Source of the DNA: Rostratula benghalensis
Lineage: Eukaryota > Chordata > Aves > Charadriiformes > Rostratulidae
Assembly: GCA_013399305.1 (NCBI GenBank)
Contig: VXAI01000384.1
Location: forward strand, 62,001-126,000
Reading direction: 5' to 3'
DNA: 64,000 bases
A program made the translations under genes and the position numbers. The notes under the pieces are model-generated. The model did not search any database and was not told the origin of the DNA. It was given only the letters and a program-made list of their open reading frames with translations. Below are positions 1 to 11,537 of this stretch, piece after piece (within the stretch, counting starts at the first letter, position 1; each line of letters starts with the position of its first letter).

Positions 1-589
1 TCCTTTCATCATCATGGTAGATCTCTCTTGCTTCCTCAAAGGAACACTTTTCCTCCATGCATTCTCGCTCTAGTGACCCCAGCTTTATCTCTTCAAAGAA
101 GCTGTTGGCTCGTCTTTTCCTTTGCAAAACGCTGCTTGCCTCCTCCTGCCTTAGAAAGACTGAAAAAAGAAGGGCACGTTCTGTTTGTTGTACAGCTGCG
201 CTCTCCAGCCAGAGAGGATGGGGAGAGGGGGATTATTTCCCCTGAAAGCTTTTCTGCTTTCTCTGAGATGCTATAGAAAAGAAACGTGAAAAGGTTACCT
301 GTCTCCCAGGTAAAACAGCAGCACGGGATTATAGAGCCCAGAGGTGAAGAGAAGGTGGTGTGTTACACCAGTGGTGTACATCAGTAACTTCTAAAGGTAC
401 CATTGCAGGTCATATGGTAGGTCTCAGCATACACAGCACGGTTTCTCTCAGTTCTAGCCACTGAAAAGCATGTGTTGCTTTATCTAGACTGATGTACATA
501 GTGACACCAGATTTTTCTCTACTGGCTACAGTAAATCACTTGGTGACAGGTGGATGACAGTCACCCCTTCACCTACAGTCACATGTTAT
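1..589. other. Flanking sequence, no gene recognised
   Basis: Left edge of the window, in the flank downstream of MCF2L. Short frames only. I see no exon of F7, the gene expected next in amniotes, and no repeat I can name. Confidence 0.5.
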
Positions 590-1068
590 CACAGAATATC
601 AGGGATTGGAAGGGACCTTGAAAGATCATCTAGTCCAATCCCCCTGCCAGAGCAGAAACACCTAGATCAGGTCACACAGGAACATGTCCAGGCAGGTTTT
701 GAGTATCTCTGGAGAAGGAGACCCCACAACCTCTCTGGGCAGCCCGTTCCAGTGTTCTGTCACCCTCACTGTGAAGAAGTTTTTCCTCATATTTAAGTGG
801 AACCTCTTATGTTCCACCTTGCACCCATTGCCCCTTGTCCTATCATTGGCTGTCACTGAGAAGAGCCTGGCTCCATCCTCCTGACACTCACCCTTTACGT
901 ATTTATAAACATTAATGAGGTCACCTCTCAGTCTCCTCTTCTCCAAGCTAAAGAGACCCAGTTCCCTCAACCTTTCCTTCTATGGGAGATGCTCCACTCC
1001 CTTCATCATCTTTGTGGCTCTGGCCTGGACTCTCTCAAGCAGTTCCCTGTCCTTGAACTGAGGGGACT
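590..1068 (-). mobile_element. CR1 LINE, 5'-truncated copy
   Basis: Minus-strand CR1 3' end: complementary to the CR1 terminal tail at about 590 (CACAGAAT type), then the conserved pol end. On the minus strand at 970-662 a frame reads [20 protein letters not shown], the well-known C-terminal part of the CR1 reverse transcriptase, with further family motifs ([17 protein letters not shown]). Non-functional fragment. Confidence 0.93.
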
Positions 1069-3575
1069 AGCTGAGAGGTTATCTCACACCTCTTCACTCT
1101 TTGGACCTGCAGAAGGGACTTACCCCACCACTAGCAGACCACAATTTTAAAACCAGTGCTTTTTATCTCTACTTTTCTTCTGTAAAAAAGGCTATGGTAA
1201 GGTACATAGGAAGGCTGGACAATGCTGTTTGTGTTTCCTAGTGTAGCCTGTGGATGGCTCCTAGCTGCCGCTGGAACCACAGACTACGGCCTGTGGGTCT
1301 TCTAAGCCTACAGGATCTTCTCCCTGTGCATCTCTGCCATGCTTTGGAAGAACGTTGGGTACACAGGTTCAATAGCAGACGTGAGCAGTGCTCACATCGT
1401 GGAGGTATATCAACTTCCAGCTGACAGAAGGGTGCACTGAAAGAGCTGATGGCCTTGTCACCACACTGACCTCCTCCTCAGCTTCAAGATACACGCACAT
1501 CACACAGCTATGCCCTCCTGATATAGTTTATGATAATGAACAAGAAGTGCCAGTGCTTCAGTGTACTATTGCATTTACTATGCATTTAATATGACTTTTT
1601 ATAAAGGCTTTTAATTAACCTTCCCTGCAGATACATGACATATGCACAAACTCTGACAGGGGACCATGCCTGGGAGTGTGGCTGAGGACATCCTCTCGTT
1701 TTTATTCTGGTGTTCTCTACCTATTGACACTGGAACACTTTTGACTTTGCTATGTATTTTTCCAGCAATTCAGGAGACAGAGTCAGTGCCTAACTGGGAA
1801 TCTGAAAGCACTGGAGCTGCCTTATTAGTCTGGGAGCTGATTTTCAGACATGAACTGGAGCCACCGAAGAGCTACTACCCCACAACCTTCTACTGCTGCT
1901 GAAACAGGGAGGATCCTCGCCCCTTTAATTTCTCATCAGCTGAATGACAGACTGCTGAGTATTTGCTTCTAAAGATATCACAGTTCAACATGAAATAACA
2001 ATAAATCCAAGTTGCTCTTTGTCATGTAGCGGGTAAACAGCTGATGGTGTGCCTGCCCTCTGTGCAGAGCAATAATCAATCCATTTAGCAGTTTAGAGGT
2101 GCTTTTCCTCAGTTGGTAAAATAAGGCTGTGGATGCCATCGCTGAAAGCAGACAAGAGCCTTAGAATAACTCACGGGCACAACCGGAGACAGGACAAACA
2201 TGCGACAGTGCTCAAAACTTGCAATGAGAATTACATCTCATTACAGGAGAGAGGTCCATTGCCAGAAAACATAATTACAGCCATCTCCTACGACATACCT
2301 GCATCCAGAGAAAGAGGAATCAGTATCGCAAAGCAGAGGAACAAAGCCACATGCTGCCTGGAATCCATGATGAACCCTGCAAGCCAGCGTCCCGGTAGCG
2401 TATTGACATTTCAGCAAGGACTGTTTGGCCAAAGAGCTCAGCTTCAAATGCTCGGAGCCAGAGGAGGGGCTGGCGAGTCATGGAAACAGACAAAGATCCA
2501 TGTCAGCCCAGCGAGCCGAGCAGAGGGGCACAGGGAAATCCCAAAGTGTGCCCTTTTCACACCAGCGGGGAGCGTGGTTTTGAAGCGCGCTCTCCTGACC
2601 TGTGCAAAGGCGGCGCTGACTACGCAGGCTGCTACCCCAGGCCTTCTTTTTTCCATCTAATGCATCTTTTTAATGGAAAACGTGAAAGCCAGGACCCCGC
2701 ATCCATATGGCTGGTACTCACTAACAGAGCCCCACGTGAGAGAGCAGCGATGTGCATAATTATCTCGAATCGGCAGTCAAGGTACGGCCTTCCAGTGCTT
2801 TGGAGCATGGTCAAACCGCTGACATCTGCCTTTTCCCATTTCTCTGACACCAGCTGAAACTCTGTGCTTCTGGCTGAATTTGCTCGGAGACACTAATTAA
2901 CCAGCACGAAACACCCTGCGCTGTTTTCCTCTGTCTTTATTGCAAGACTCGTGTGGCCTGCACAAGTTGTACCCAGCTGGAAGAGGCGCTGAGCTGGTCC
3001 GTGCCCTATTTCATTAGCAACGACAGAGGTTTGAGGGGCTAATCTGCAGCTCAGGTTTTATCTGGGAAACAAGCAGTCCTCTGATTTCACGGAAATCAAT
3101 TAATGGCATCAGACCAGAGGGCTGACAACATTCGTGGGGAAATATTTGCTTAAGATAGCGGCAAGGTAAAGAGCATGTTTGCCTTTGGGAAGTGAAGAGC
3201 TGCCCGAGGGCTGGAATATTTTCCCAGCCCTTCTCCCATTCCTGCCCGAAAAGGAAGGAGGGTCAGCTCTGCCTCTGGAAGCTACAGCAAAGAAGAGCAA
3301 CAGCTGGTTTTTTGCTTTGCTGCCAAAAGGCTCGGCAAGAGTAGCTCCCTGCAGAAGCTGTGATTGCTCAGGAAAGCCGGGCAGGCTCCTGGTCGTTCTT
3401 TGCACGCAGTCCTGTTATCTAGCGGTGACACACGCAGCTGGATGTCCTGCTTTGAAACTGTGCTTTGCCAAGAGGGAGCACCCAGGCACTTCTCTGGATC
3501 GTAGCCTAGCTCATGTCCCACAGCACAGCCCCTGGGATGGTTGGGTCTGGGTGGCGGGTCTTGTCCCTGGGCAGA

Positions 3576-3595
3576 GGAAGGAAGGAAGGAAGGAG
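3576..3595. repeat. (GGAA)n microsatellite
   Basis: Four to five GGAA units in a row. A complementary TTCC tract lies about 470 bases to the right. Confidence 0.85.
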
Positions 3596-4065
3596 GCCAG
3601 TTACAAGAATACAAAAGGACCTACAGCAACTCCCGTCTCTGCTTTTTGGGAACCCTCTCCAAACCTCATAGCCTGCCAACATGAGCCTCACTCCTTGTTC
3701 ACTTGCCTGAGGTGAAAATAGGAAGGGCATGTTCAACTTAGCCAAGACCAAAGCTAAGCTTGTTGGAGCTGTCTGAAAACGTCTCTTTTTCTTTCATCTT
3801 CTTGGGGGAAGATCCACCCCCACCTATTTGAATAAGCCACACAGATCAGAGCATGAGGCCCTGCTTCCCACACCTGAGGCCATCCCGAATCTGCACCTAT
3901 CGCTCCCTCTGCCTCCAGCTTCCTTAGGCTGTGCATCTTCCTTCCAGGGAGGGTTGGGTGGCCACCACTCCACAGCAGCTTCACAGCACCTCTGTACCAC
4001 AGTGCTCTTTGGCTTTCTTGTCTCGTTTGCAGATCCTGTACATCCTTCAGGACTGATACAGTATT

Positions 4066-4107
4066 TTCCTTCTTTCTTTCTTCCTTCCTTCCTTCCCTCC
4101 CTCCTCC
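4066..4107. repeat. Pyrimidine tract, (TTTC)n/(TTCC)n
   Basis: About 40 bases of almost pure pyrimidine, TTTC units giving way to TTCC and CCTCC units. Simple-sequence repeat. Confidence 0.85.
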
Positions 4108-7000
4108 ATTGGCTTTCCTTAAGCATGAAAGATTTTGCCTATATTGCTTGGAAATACAGCCAAACACTCAGTTGTTATTTTTGGAGCCCAGGGAGAAGCT
4201 CAAGTGGTGGGAGCAACAATCAGTTCATATGTGCACAGCCCTTCTCCCAAGAAAAAATCATGTCATGAGGTTTCACCAGGCACGACAGCGATGATTGTGC
4301 CCATGAGGTGGGTCACCAGGGATTCAACAGTCCCAGGACTTTGTTACAGCTCTTTGCTCATGAACTTCATATTCACAGATCTCATCTCAAAGAGTGTTTC
4401 CTGCTATCTTCAGCTGGGACAGTTCTTTGGTTCAAGAGCTGTATTTTTAAAGAAGAGCTCCTCTTCCTCACTGTCTTCAATCTCAGCCAGAGAAGCAAAC
4501 ATCAGTTTATTAGCTTTTCTTCCCTAGAAGATCCCCAAGTCTTACTTCATTTTAATTCTTGTGTGGTCTTGCTACAGTTCATGAGAATTGCCCTGGTATT
4601 CTGCTCTATAAATCTCCTTGCCAGTGCAGGCTTCAGCCTTAGCTTGTTTTCTGAGCCATTCCAAGAGAAATAGTCTGCTGTTGAATTAAAAGTAAATATA
4701 CATTAACACAAACATGCACCCCTGCTGCTCATGGGTGCTACTAGAATCAGTTTGGGGACAGCTGTTCATGAAAAACATGAAAAAACGTTAATAATGGGCA
4801 ATAAAAAAATCTAAAGCAGAAACATTAGTCTGGAAGACACGATGAACTGATGTCTCAGAACATAGCATTCTCTATTTTTGTTTTGTTTCCTACTGAGTTT
4901 TTTTTCAAAGAAAAACTCCTACAATTTTGCTATTTTCAGTTTTGTGTTTGGGGTTGAAGGGAAGACAGATATGGAAGCCATTTGGAACTGTGCAACTTGA
5001 CCTGATCCAGCAGGTCACTGGTCATTTAAATATGAGCTTTCTAGTCAGCACTCAGGAAAAATTTAAAAAAGTAAATAAATTATTTTAATTTCAAAGAGGC
5101 TGTAAGAGTTCATTTGAGCAAAGTGACAAGGCTGTGTCTAAACCTATGAAAGGTTTAAGAACAAGCGGCCTCATGAATTTAAGGAAAATTAATCTTACAC
5201 TTCCAGTACCAATAGTAACTTGCCATCATTCCTTTATCAGACTAATTAAAAGCAAGCCAAGCCTGAGATAAATTTTAAAAATTCATGTTTCTATTGTACT
5301 AATCTATAAATATATGAATATCGTGCTGCTTAGCTTTAAAGTAAATGATTTGGATTTTAGCCCTCAAGAGAACTCTTTCTTTCCAGGAGAAAATTGCTTG
5401 CCTGCTCGACTGACTTCTGTATCCCCATACAGCAATTCTTGTAAAGAGGAAATACAAGATGGGAAGATAATATTTTTGATAATTTTATGCGACCAGCTCT
5501 GAAGTCAAGTGCTTAACATTTTATTTTAGCTTTTAATCTCGATGTGGGTTGTTTCTTGCTCTTCTTTTGCTACCTGAGGAGAATACCTGAAGACGCCTAG
5601 ATAATAAAGGAAGCAAAAGACGCAGAAAAGGCAGTGCAAAATAAGTTTACAAAACAGGCATCGTTCCCCAAAGTTTCTCTGTTTAACCCCACCCATCTCC
5701 ATTGGTAATGAGAGAGATTAACTCTACCACAGACCTTCTCTTGACTGTGTCCCCAGACCATCACAGCCACAACAGCACCACTGGTAAATCCCTCATCTTT
5801 GAACTGCAGCCAGGGACCTCGCTGTCTTGTCAATTGGTGTGGAACGAGTACATCTAAAATCCTAAAAAGTGATGAATCGAGTCACTTCAATTGATTTGTC
5901 TGAGCATTTCAGCACCAAACCGACTAATCCGAGTAAAAAATCGTGCAGAAGAAAAATGCAAAACTTCATCCTTGATTTTCTACCACCATCTTTAGGCTGC
6001 TGCTGGTACAGACAGTGGTGGCCCCAGTAACACTTGGGAGAGGTGCAAAGATGCCCAGCAAGTATATTTTAGTACATCATCTCTTCTCTTACTGTTACAG
6101 GGACTTAATGTGGTGGGCAATTTTGACCTGTCCTCACAGAGTCAGAGTCACAGAGAAGCTGGCAGAGCTCCTGGTGGTTTGCCTTTGACCCAGCCTCTCT
6201 GAAGGGCTGAGGGACACTTCTTGCTGCACTGCTAGGTTGGATGAAGAAACATTGGCACTTGGTCTTACAGCCTGCTTTGTGGGTACACCTCGCTGCTTTT
6301 TGTTTCTCCTGAGGCTTTGTCTAGACATAACATTGCTCCCAGACTTCTCCAAGGAAAGCCTTGAGCTTTGGGGGAGGTTGCTGCCTCAGTGTGAACACCC
6401 TTCGGATCAACCAAAACGGTTGGAGCTCGTTGATGGGGTGTATGTGTTGTGTGTTTATTTACATAGGACAAGATATTTTGAGTCAGCCATGTCCAACAGC
6501 TCATGAGCAGCCAGAGGATGGAATGGATGCCAGAAAAGCTGTACACCCACGCTCCAGCAGCCCTCCAGTTCATCGCCGCCCTGGGCATCCCATGCTGGCC
6601 ACGGGAGCAAGCGAGGCCACTACTGCTCAGGAAGGGGAACGGTGAGCCTGTTCTGGGAGCTGATCCAGCCAAAAACTCCCCGGGGAAAGGGGGTCGGTAA
6701 CCAAGTTGCTCCCTAGAGCTGGAAGGAGCACAGTGGCAACAGGGGAGGGCTTTGGAGGCGGGAGTGGAGCTTGCTGCTGGACTGGCAGCAGCCCAAAGCA
6801 GCAGATACTTTGGCATACGATATGCAGCCTTTTTTCAAGTTAAAAAGGCCTTTGTACGTACCCTGTGCTCCTCGCCCCACCAGCCCCATGTACTTGCCTC
6901 CAGAGGTAATCCATCCGCTCTGCCTGCTCTCTTCTGATCTTTGACTGACCATCGTGTTACAGCTGAACATGTCAGCTTGAGGGGCAGCAGCTTGGGAATA

Positions 7001-7184
7001 NNNNNNNNNNNNNNNNNNNNNNNNNNNNNNNNNNNNNNNNNNNNNNNNNNNNNNNNNNNNNNNNNNNNNNNNNNNNNNNNNNNNNNNNNNNNNNNNNNNN
7101 NNNNNNNNNNNNNNNNNNNNNNNNNNNNNNNNNNNNNNNNNNNNNNNNNNNNNNNNNNNNNNNNNNNNNNNNNNNNNNNNNNNN
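7001..7184. other. Assembly gap (184 N)
   Basis: Run of N directly abutting a 9-base minisatellite, which is probably why it was not closed. The number of Ns may not reflect the true length. Confidence 0.99.
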
Positions 7185-7262
7185 AGAGGGAGGAGAGGGA
7201 GGAGAGGGAGGAGAGGGAGGAGAGGGAGGAGAGGGAGGAGAGGGAGGAGAGGGAGGAGAGGG
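7185..7262. repeat. 9-base purine minisatellite (AGAGGGAGG)n
   Basis: More than eight near-perfect 9-base units of AGAGGGAGG on the plus strand, running out of the N gap and followed by a purine-rich tail to about 7290. Homopurine, so slip-prone and able to form triplex or G-quadruplex structure. Frames across it read Arg-Glu-Glu repeats and are not genes. Confidence 0.95.
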
Positions 7263-7290
7263 GAAAAAGAGGAAGAAGAAAGAAGGAAAA

Positions 7291-9735
7291 AAATGGAGAA
7301 ACCCAATACAGTCTCACTAGCAAGAGAGCTGTCTGAACTATCCAAGCAACACCTCACCAACCAAGGAGAACAGGCGCTTTGGTCCCCATATTGCTATTTG
7401 AGCATGTTAATTGCACACCCTCCTGCATAGGAAAGTGGCAAGCTCCAAGTTTCATAAGCTTTTAAATTTCTTTCCCGGATACATTAAAGGAAAAAAGGAC
7501 GACTTTATAAATATACAGGACAGCATTTAAAGAGGGTTGCTGGAATTTGCCTGGAAAAAAAGCAGAGCACATCCAATACCTTTGTCAAAGGCATTGGGTT
7601 GTCCTCCTGGCACAGCTGTCCTCACCCTGTCAGAGCATTTTTAAGGGCAGAAGCAGCTATTTATCAAGTGCTTTGCTATTCAAGGTCAGAAAACTACCTT
7701 GCCCTCTTAGAGTCTCTGCATAGCCTTTTGTGTCTTTTCAGCTGCTTATGAGTCTCCAGAAAGTCTCATCTTCCTGAACAGCTCTTAAAATAAACAGTAG
7801 TTGTTGCTCATGCAGCCATCATAGCTTACATTACCTATTCATCTCCTTTCAAATGAAAGCCCAGAGGGCCTATTTCAACATCTAAACATCTCATTTTGAT
7901 AATATGGCATCTAGACACAGTTTACACCTAATTGTAAGGGACAACAGAATCTGTCTCTTCTATCTCTACACCCTAAGTTAAGGGAGTTGAATTTGGGTAG
8001 CTCCCCCATACCAAGTACTCTCCCCCCACAAATTCAGGGAGGCAGCTAATTCTGAGGAGTTTTGTGGACACTCCAAACTTGACGGTGCAGTTCATGATAA
8101 CCATCTGGTGTATGATACAGAAGCAGAAAGGGAGTCCCTGTCCTTTTGAGAGGGTTGATGTAAATGAGCTATGGTCCAAAGTCCTCAGTTTGACTGATGA
8201 CATCTCTGCAGAATGGAGAAAGGGGTTTGAATTCCAACTAGCAAACAGCCTCTGTACCTAGGAAAGGCAGTGCTCCAAATTTTGCCAGTTATCCAGCACG
8301 TAAGAAACCCAAGAGGAGTGTCTACCACGTCTGCAATAGGAAATAACCATCAGCACATTTAAAAATAAATCAATCATTATCAAGCTTTTATATAGAAAAC
8401 TACTTCCCCCCAAGGTGAATATGGGCTGGATTTCTTTCATTTTGCTGTAAAAAGTAGGACATGGTTGTGCTTAGAAAGGCTGCACCTCCTTTTGCTCACA
8501 ACAGTAGGAACAGCTACTACACAGGAAGCTGTTAGGATACCAAGAAGAGGCAATCAAATCCCAGTAACACCTTAGGCTGCATCTTGTAATTGCACATGGC
8601 CACCAGTTCAGTGTGAAATTCACCTCCTGCCATGGAGCAATGGTCCTTGAAGCCATTAATCAGTGAATGTGCAAACACCTTCCTCTTCAGATGCTCCAAG
8701 TGTGAAAGTCCTTTCTTGCTCAGCCCCAGCTGTTGCCAGACACGGACTTCCAACTTGGTCTGCTAAGACCATAGGGTCAAGAGGAGTGTGTGTACAGGAA
8801 AAGGGGAAGAACAGGATACACAGCTATTTTTAGGGACAACCCAACAGTAATGTGCTGTCTTTCAAAAAAAAAAAAAAAAACAAACCCAAAAAAACCCCCC
8901 CAACTACCAAAATGTGTGTGTGTGAGAAAGGGAATCAATCTGAGTGCCTGGCACTGGCTTTCATTTTTCATCCTCAGCCTTCAGAGACACTTTAATTCCC
9001 CAGTGCCAGGTAAGTGGGGCAGGGTCACAAGGGTAAAATGGTGTTTTTCTGAGATGGTCCAGAATGAGTAGGCAAAGGATCTGAACACACAAACCCTGAA
9101 AAGCAACAAAACGAGACAGACCTGGGTTTCTGTTCCAAATCCTTCCGCCTGTCTCTGGTTTTATATGATAGCTGTAAGCAGCTTTTAAGACTGAGAGACA
9201 AAATAAAACACAGAGCAAATCTGTATAAAGGCATTCAGCAAGAAGCGCTGAAATTTATTCAAATTAATTACAATAGAGACCTCTGACTTTGAATTTCTAA
9301 TTCACAACAGCAGTAAAAAAGGAAATGGTGAAATGGGTTGTATTAAAGTGCAATGATGTGGAGACAACCATTGAAATAATACAAATGAGGCCGAGAAATG
9401 AAAGGACAGTCTCATATATTGCTGTCACTGCTAGGATAAGTAAATTATGTTACAGATAATTTACAAAATAACTTACATATAGGAAGATAAACTGAAACTC
9501 ATGTTGCCATTTCCATTGTTAAATATCAGGCTAACTATTCCTGGTCAGCACAGCATTATATGGGATAATAAAAAAAAGATCAGAGGATTTCTACATTGGA
9601 AAAGATGCCTGAAGTAAAACCCTGATCAGCCTTTATATTGCAGTATTGCAAGGAACCTAAGTATTGATGAATTGTAAAGTGACACATTCAGCAGCATGAA
9701 GACTATAAATACATCTTTTACATTGATACATTATA
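7291..9735. other. Intergenic flank, no gene recognised
   Basis: Unique AT-rich sequence with short frames only. Contains a 17-base A run (8864-8880) followed by C/A-rich sequence and a short GT tract. Nothing further supported. Confidence 0.5.
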
Positions 9736-9842
9736 TCTACACACATATACATATCTACACACACATATATATATACACACACACAAGCACATACATGCAG
9801 AAATAGATGTACATAAATATAGGTGTGTGTGTATATATATAG
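9736..9842. repeat. TA/CA microsatellite with a perfect inverted repeat
   Basis: Alternating AC/AT sequence on the left and GT/TA sequence on the right. Positions 9766-9784 are the exact reverse complement of 9823-9841 (19 bases) with a 38-base spacer, so the block can form a hairpin or cruciform. Confidence 0.9.
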
Positions 9843-11229
9843 GTTGCAATTTGGACTGACCATGGTCAGCTGCATTTTGATTGCGTCTGGGGTAGGATTG
9901 CTTTTGCAACTCAGGAGTAAGATCATTCTTTAGAGTATTTGTCCTTTACATTTCCTAAGCTGCAGCCTCTAAAATCAAAAATTCTGGCATAAAGATAAGA
10001 CTTCAGGACCCTGTCATCAGAGGGTCTGATGATTAACAGCAGTTCCCAAAAAAATTCAGCATTCTTAATGTCCACAATATGCTTTAATATGATATGTGAA
10101 TCAGTTAAAAACTTATTTCCATATAAGTAAAAATATTTGAGAGATGGACAAGAATGAATACACTATTCCATACATGCACACAGTTCTGGCCTGTTTGTAA
10201 GGGTGAAGTGCAAACATCATCTGACAAGGTGAAAATGTACAACATTGGCTTACCTCATACCTTGAAAAAGAGCAAGTTTAGCATTAACCTTCCTTAAAAA
10301 AAAAATTTAAACACTTGTCTGTAGAGAGGAGTCAGATTTATGCTAATAAAGGTCTTGTTTTTCCCTCCTGTGCTCCCCTTTTATACAAAAATTACATCAT
10401 TGTGGTTTTGTCTTTGAATAACAACAAACACTATTGCCTACAAATATGTCTGGTTTCTAGCCCTCATAAGTTTGTCTGAAGGAAAGCTCTTCACCCACAG
10501 TGCAGCCACATTGATTTCCTCTGCCTGTAATGCACGTTGATTGTGAGAGCTGAAGGTAACTATGCATCTCCCATTTGTTAAGAAATCATTTAGTGAATAA
10601 GAACATTTGTGTTTCATTGTGTGGAAAAAAAGACACTACTAAATTGCCAAGGCTATGTAAACACAGTGATCTTGGTAAAGGATTTGGTTGAGAGGTCAAA
10701 ATACCTCAGAAAAGAGCTGTTCCATTGCACACATTAAAAAGGTTGGGAAAAGATAAAATAACAGTTCCTTTTGATGCTGTTTTGGGTCGGTGAATTGGTC
10801 ATGTCTGCATCCAAGTCCCTCAGGAGCAGAATAATATCCTGAAGACCCAAGAGAAGATAAAAGGCAGGACCAAACCTCCTTCCTTGTTGCTGGAAGAGTC
10901 CCATTCACTGGATTGACTGAGGTACATCCTTGGAGAAGGTTTTTTTGTTGGTTTTTTGTTTTGTTTTGTTTGTGGGGGTTGTTTTTTTTTTTTTGGGAGT
11001 AAGGAAGGTAAACTCAGATTTATTTTCATCATACATATCCTGTACAGTGATTGCTGTGTTATTAGTTTACAATAAGGATTTAGCACTGAACACATTGTTT
11101 GCTCCCATTCAGACCCTGGCTGTTACAAAACAATATAGTTCTGCAGAATCCTGATTGTATAACAATGAGAAAATATGTTTTATATTAACAGCTCTGCAGC
11201 TACAAACTTCAGAGCAGAAGCCTCTGCAA
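9843..11229. other. Flank just downstream of MCF2L
   Basis: AT-rich unique sequence. It could include a longer MCF2L 3' untranslated region if the distal signals on the minus strand (11019-11024 or 9254-9259) are used. Includes a G/T-rich stretch at 10938-10998. No gene seen. Confidence 0.45.
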
Positions 11230-11442
11230 GACTCAATTTAAAATAGCTTAACTTTTATTTACAACTTCCCATGCCATGCACTTCTCAGTGGGATCCTCTG
11301 GGAGAACTGTAAAAATCACCAGTGAAAATACTCAAAGCTGGCATCACAGAAATCGTAGTTCTCCGAGTCCAACATCCAGAACTCTGTACAAAATGCCAAA
11401 CTCTGGATTTACCTTCTGTGGAGGTGGGGTGAAAACTTAATG
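11230..11442 (-). other. MCF2L: MCF2L 3' untranslated region (minimum extent)
   Basis: Sequence downstream of the stop on the minus strand up to the first polyadenylation signal. No reading frame of note. The true 3' end could be farther left, since other AATAAA signals occur on the minus strand at 11019-11024 and 9254-9259. Confidence 0.5.
11254..11259 (-). terminator. Candidate polyadenylation signal AATAAA
   Basis: AATAAA on the minus strand 184 bases past the MCF2L stop codon, followed by AAAGTT and a moderately U-rich stretch. Nearest canonical signal to the stop; assignment is by position only. Confidence 0.4.
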
Positions 11443-11537
11443 TTAGCCCTTAATGTCCGAGAAGCTGGTGCTGCTGGCATTGCAGCTATCACTGCAACTT
11501 GATGATGTGCTCAAAGTGCTGGAGGCAGTGCCTGATT
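11443..11537 (-). CDS. MCF2L: MCF2L window exon 30: terminal coding exon, Ser-rich tail
   Basis: Two bases completing Glu, then [20 protein letters not shown] and [10 protein letters not shown] followed by TAA (11443-11445). Very strong pyrimidine tract before the acceptor (TTTCCCAG). The tail is Ser/Thr/Cys-rich with no fold. It differs from the short KAHVPRAHP-type ending of one mammalian isoform I recall, so it is probably one of several alternative C-termini. Confidence 0.85.

Larger units (their letters stand above)
1069..7000. other. Intergenic flank, no gene recognised
   Basis: Nearly 6 kb between the CR1 copy and the gap. Somewhat richer in G+C at 1.9-4.2 kb and 6.4-6.9 kb. Several frames of 100-180 codons occur but none has a recognisable domain, good splice context or consistent codon character. 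Contains two small GGAA/TTCC microsatellites, listed separately. Confidence 0.5.

Noticed and set aside
662..970. Minus-strand 102-codon frame as a host gene
   Set aside because: It is the translated end of a CR1 reverse transcriptase.
2133..2660. 175-codon plus-strand frame
   Set aside because: No family motif, overlapping frames on both strands are equally long, and the sequence looks like chance in a GC-richer region.
6265..6816. 183-codon minus-strand open frame
   Set aside because: No recognisable domain, Pro/Ser/Ala-rich composition typical of a GC-richer noncoding stretch, and no splice or promoter context.
6713..7360. Long frames across the gap and GAG-rich repeat (Arg-Glu-Glu or Leu-Leu-Pro repeats)
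   Set aside because: They consist of N codons and translated minisatellite, not genes.
9736..9842. CRISPR-like or tandem array
   Set aside because: Only dinucleotide microsatellite sequence; no spaced direct repeats, and the genome is a vertebrate.
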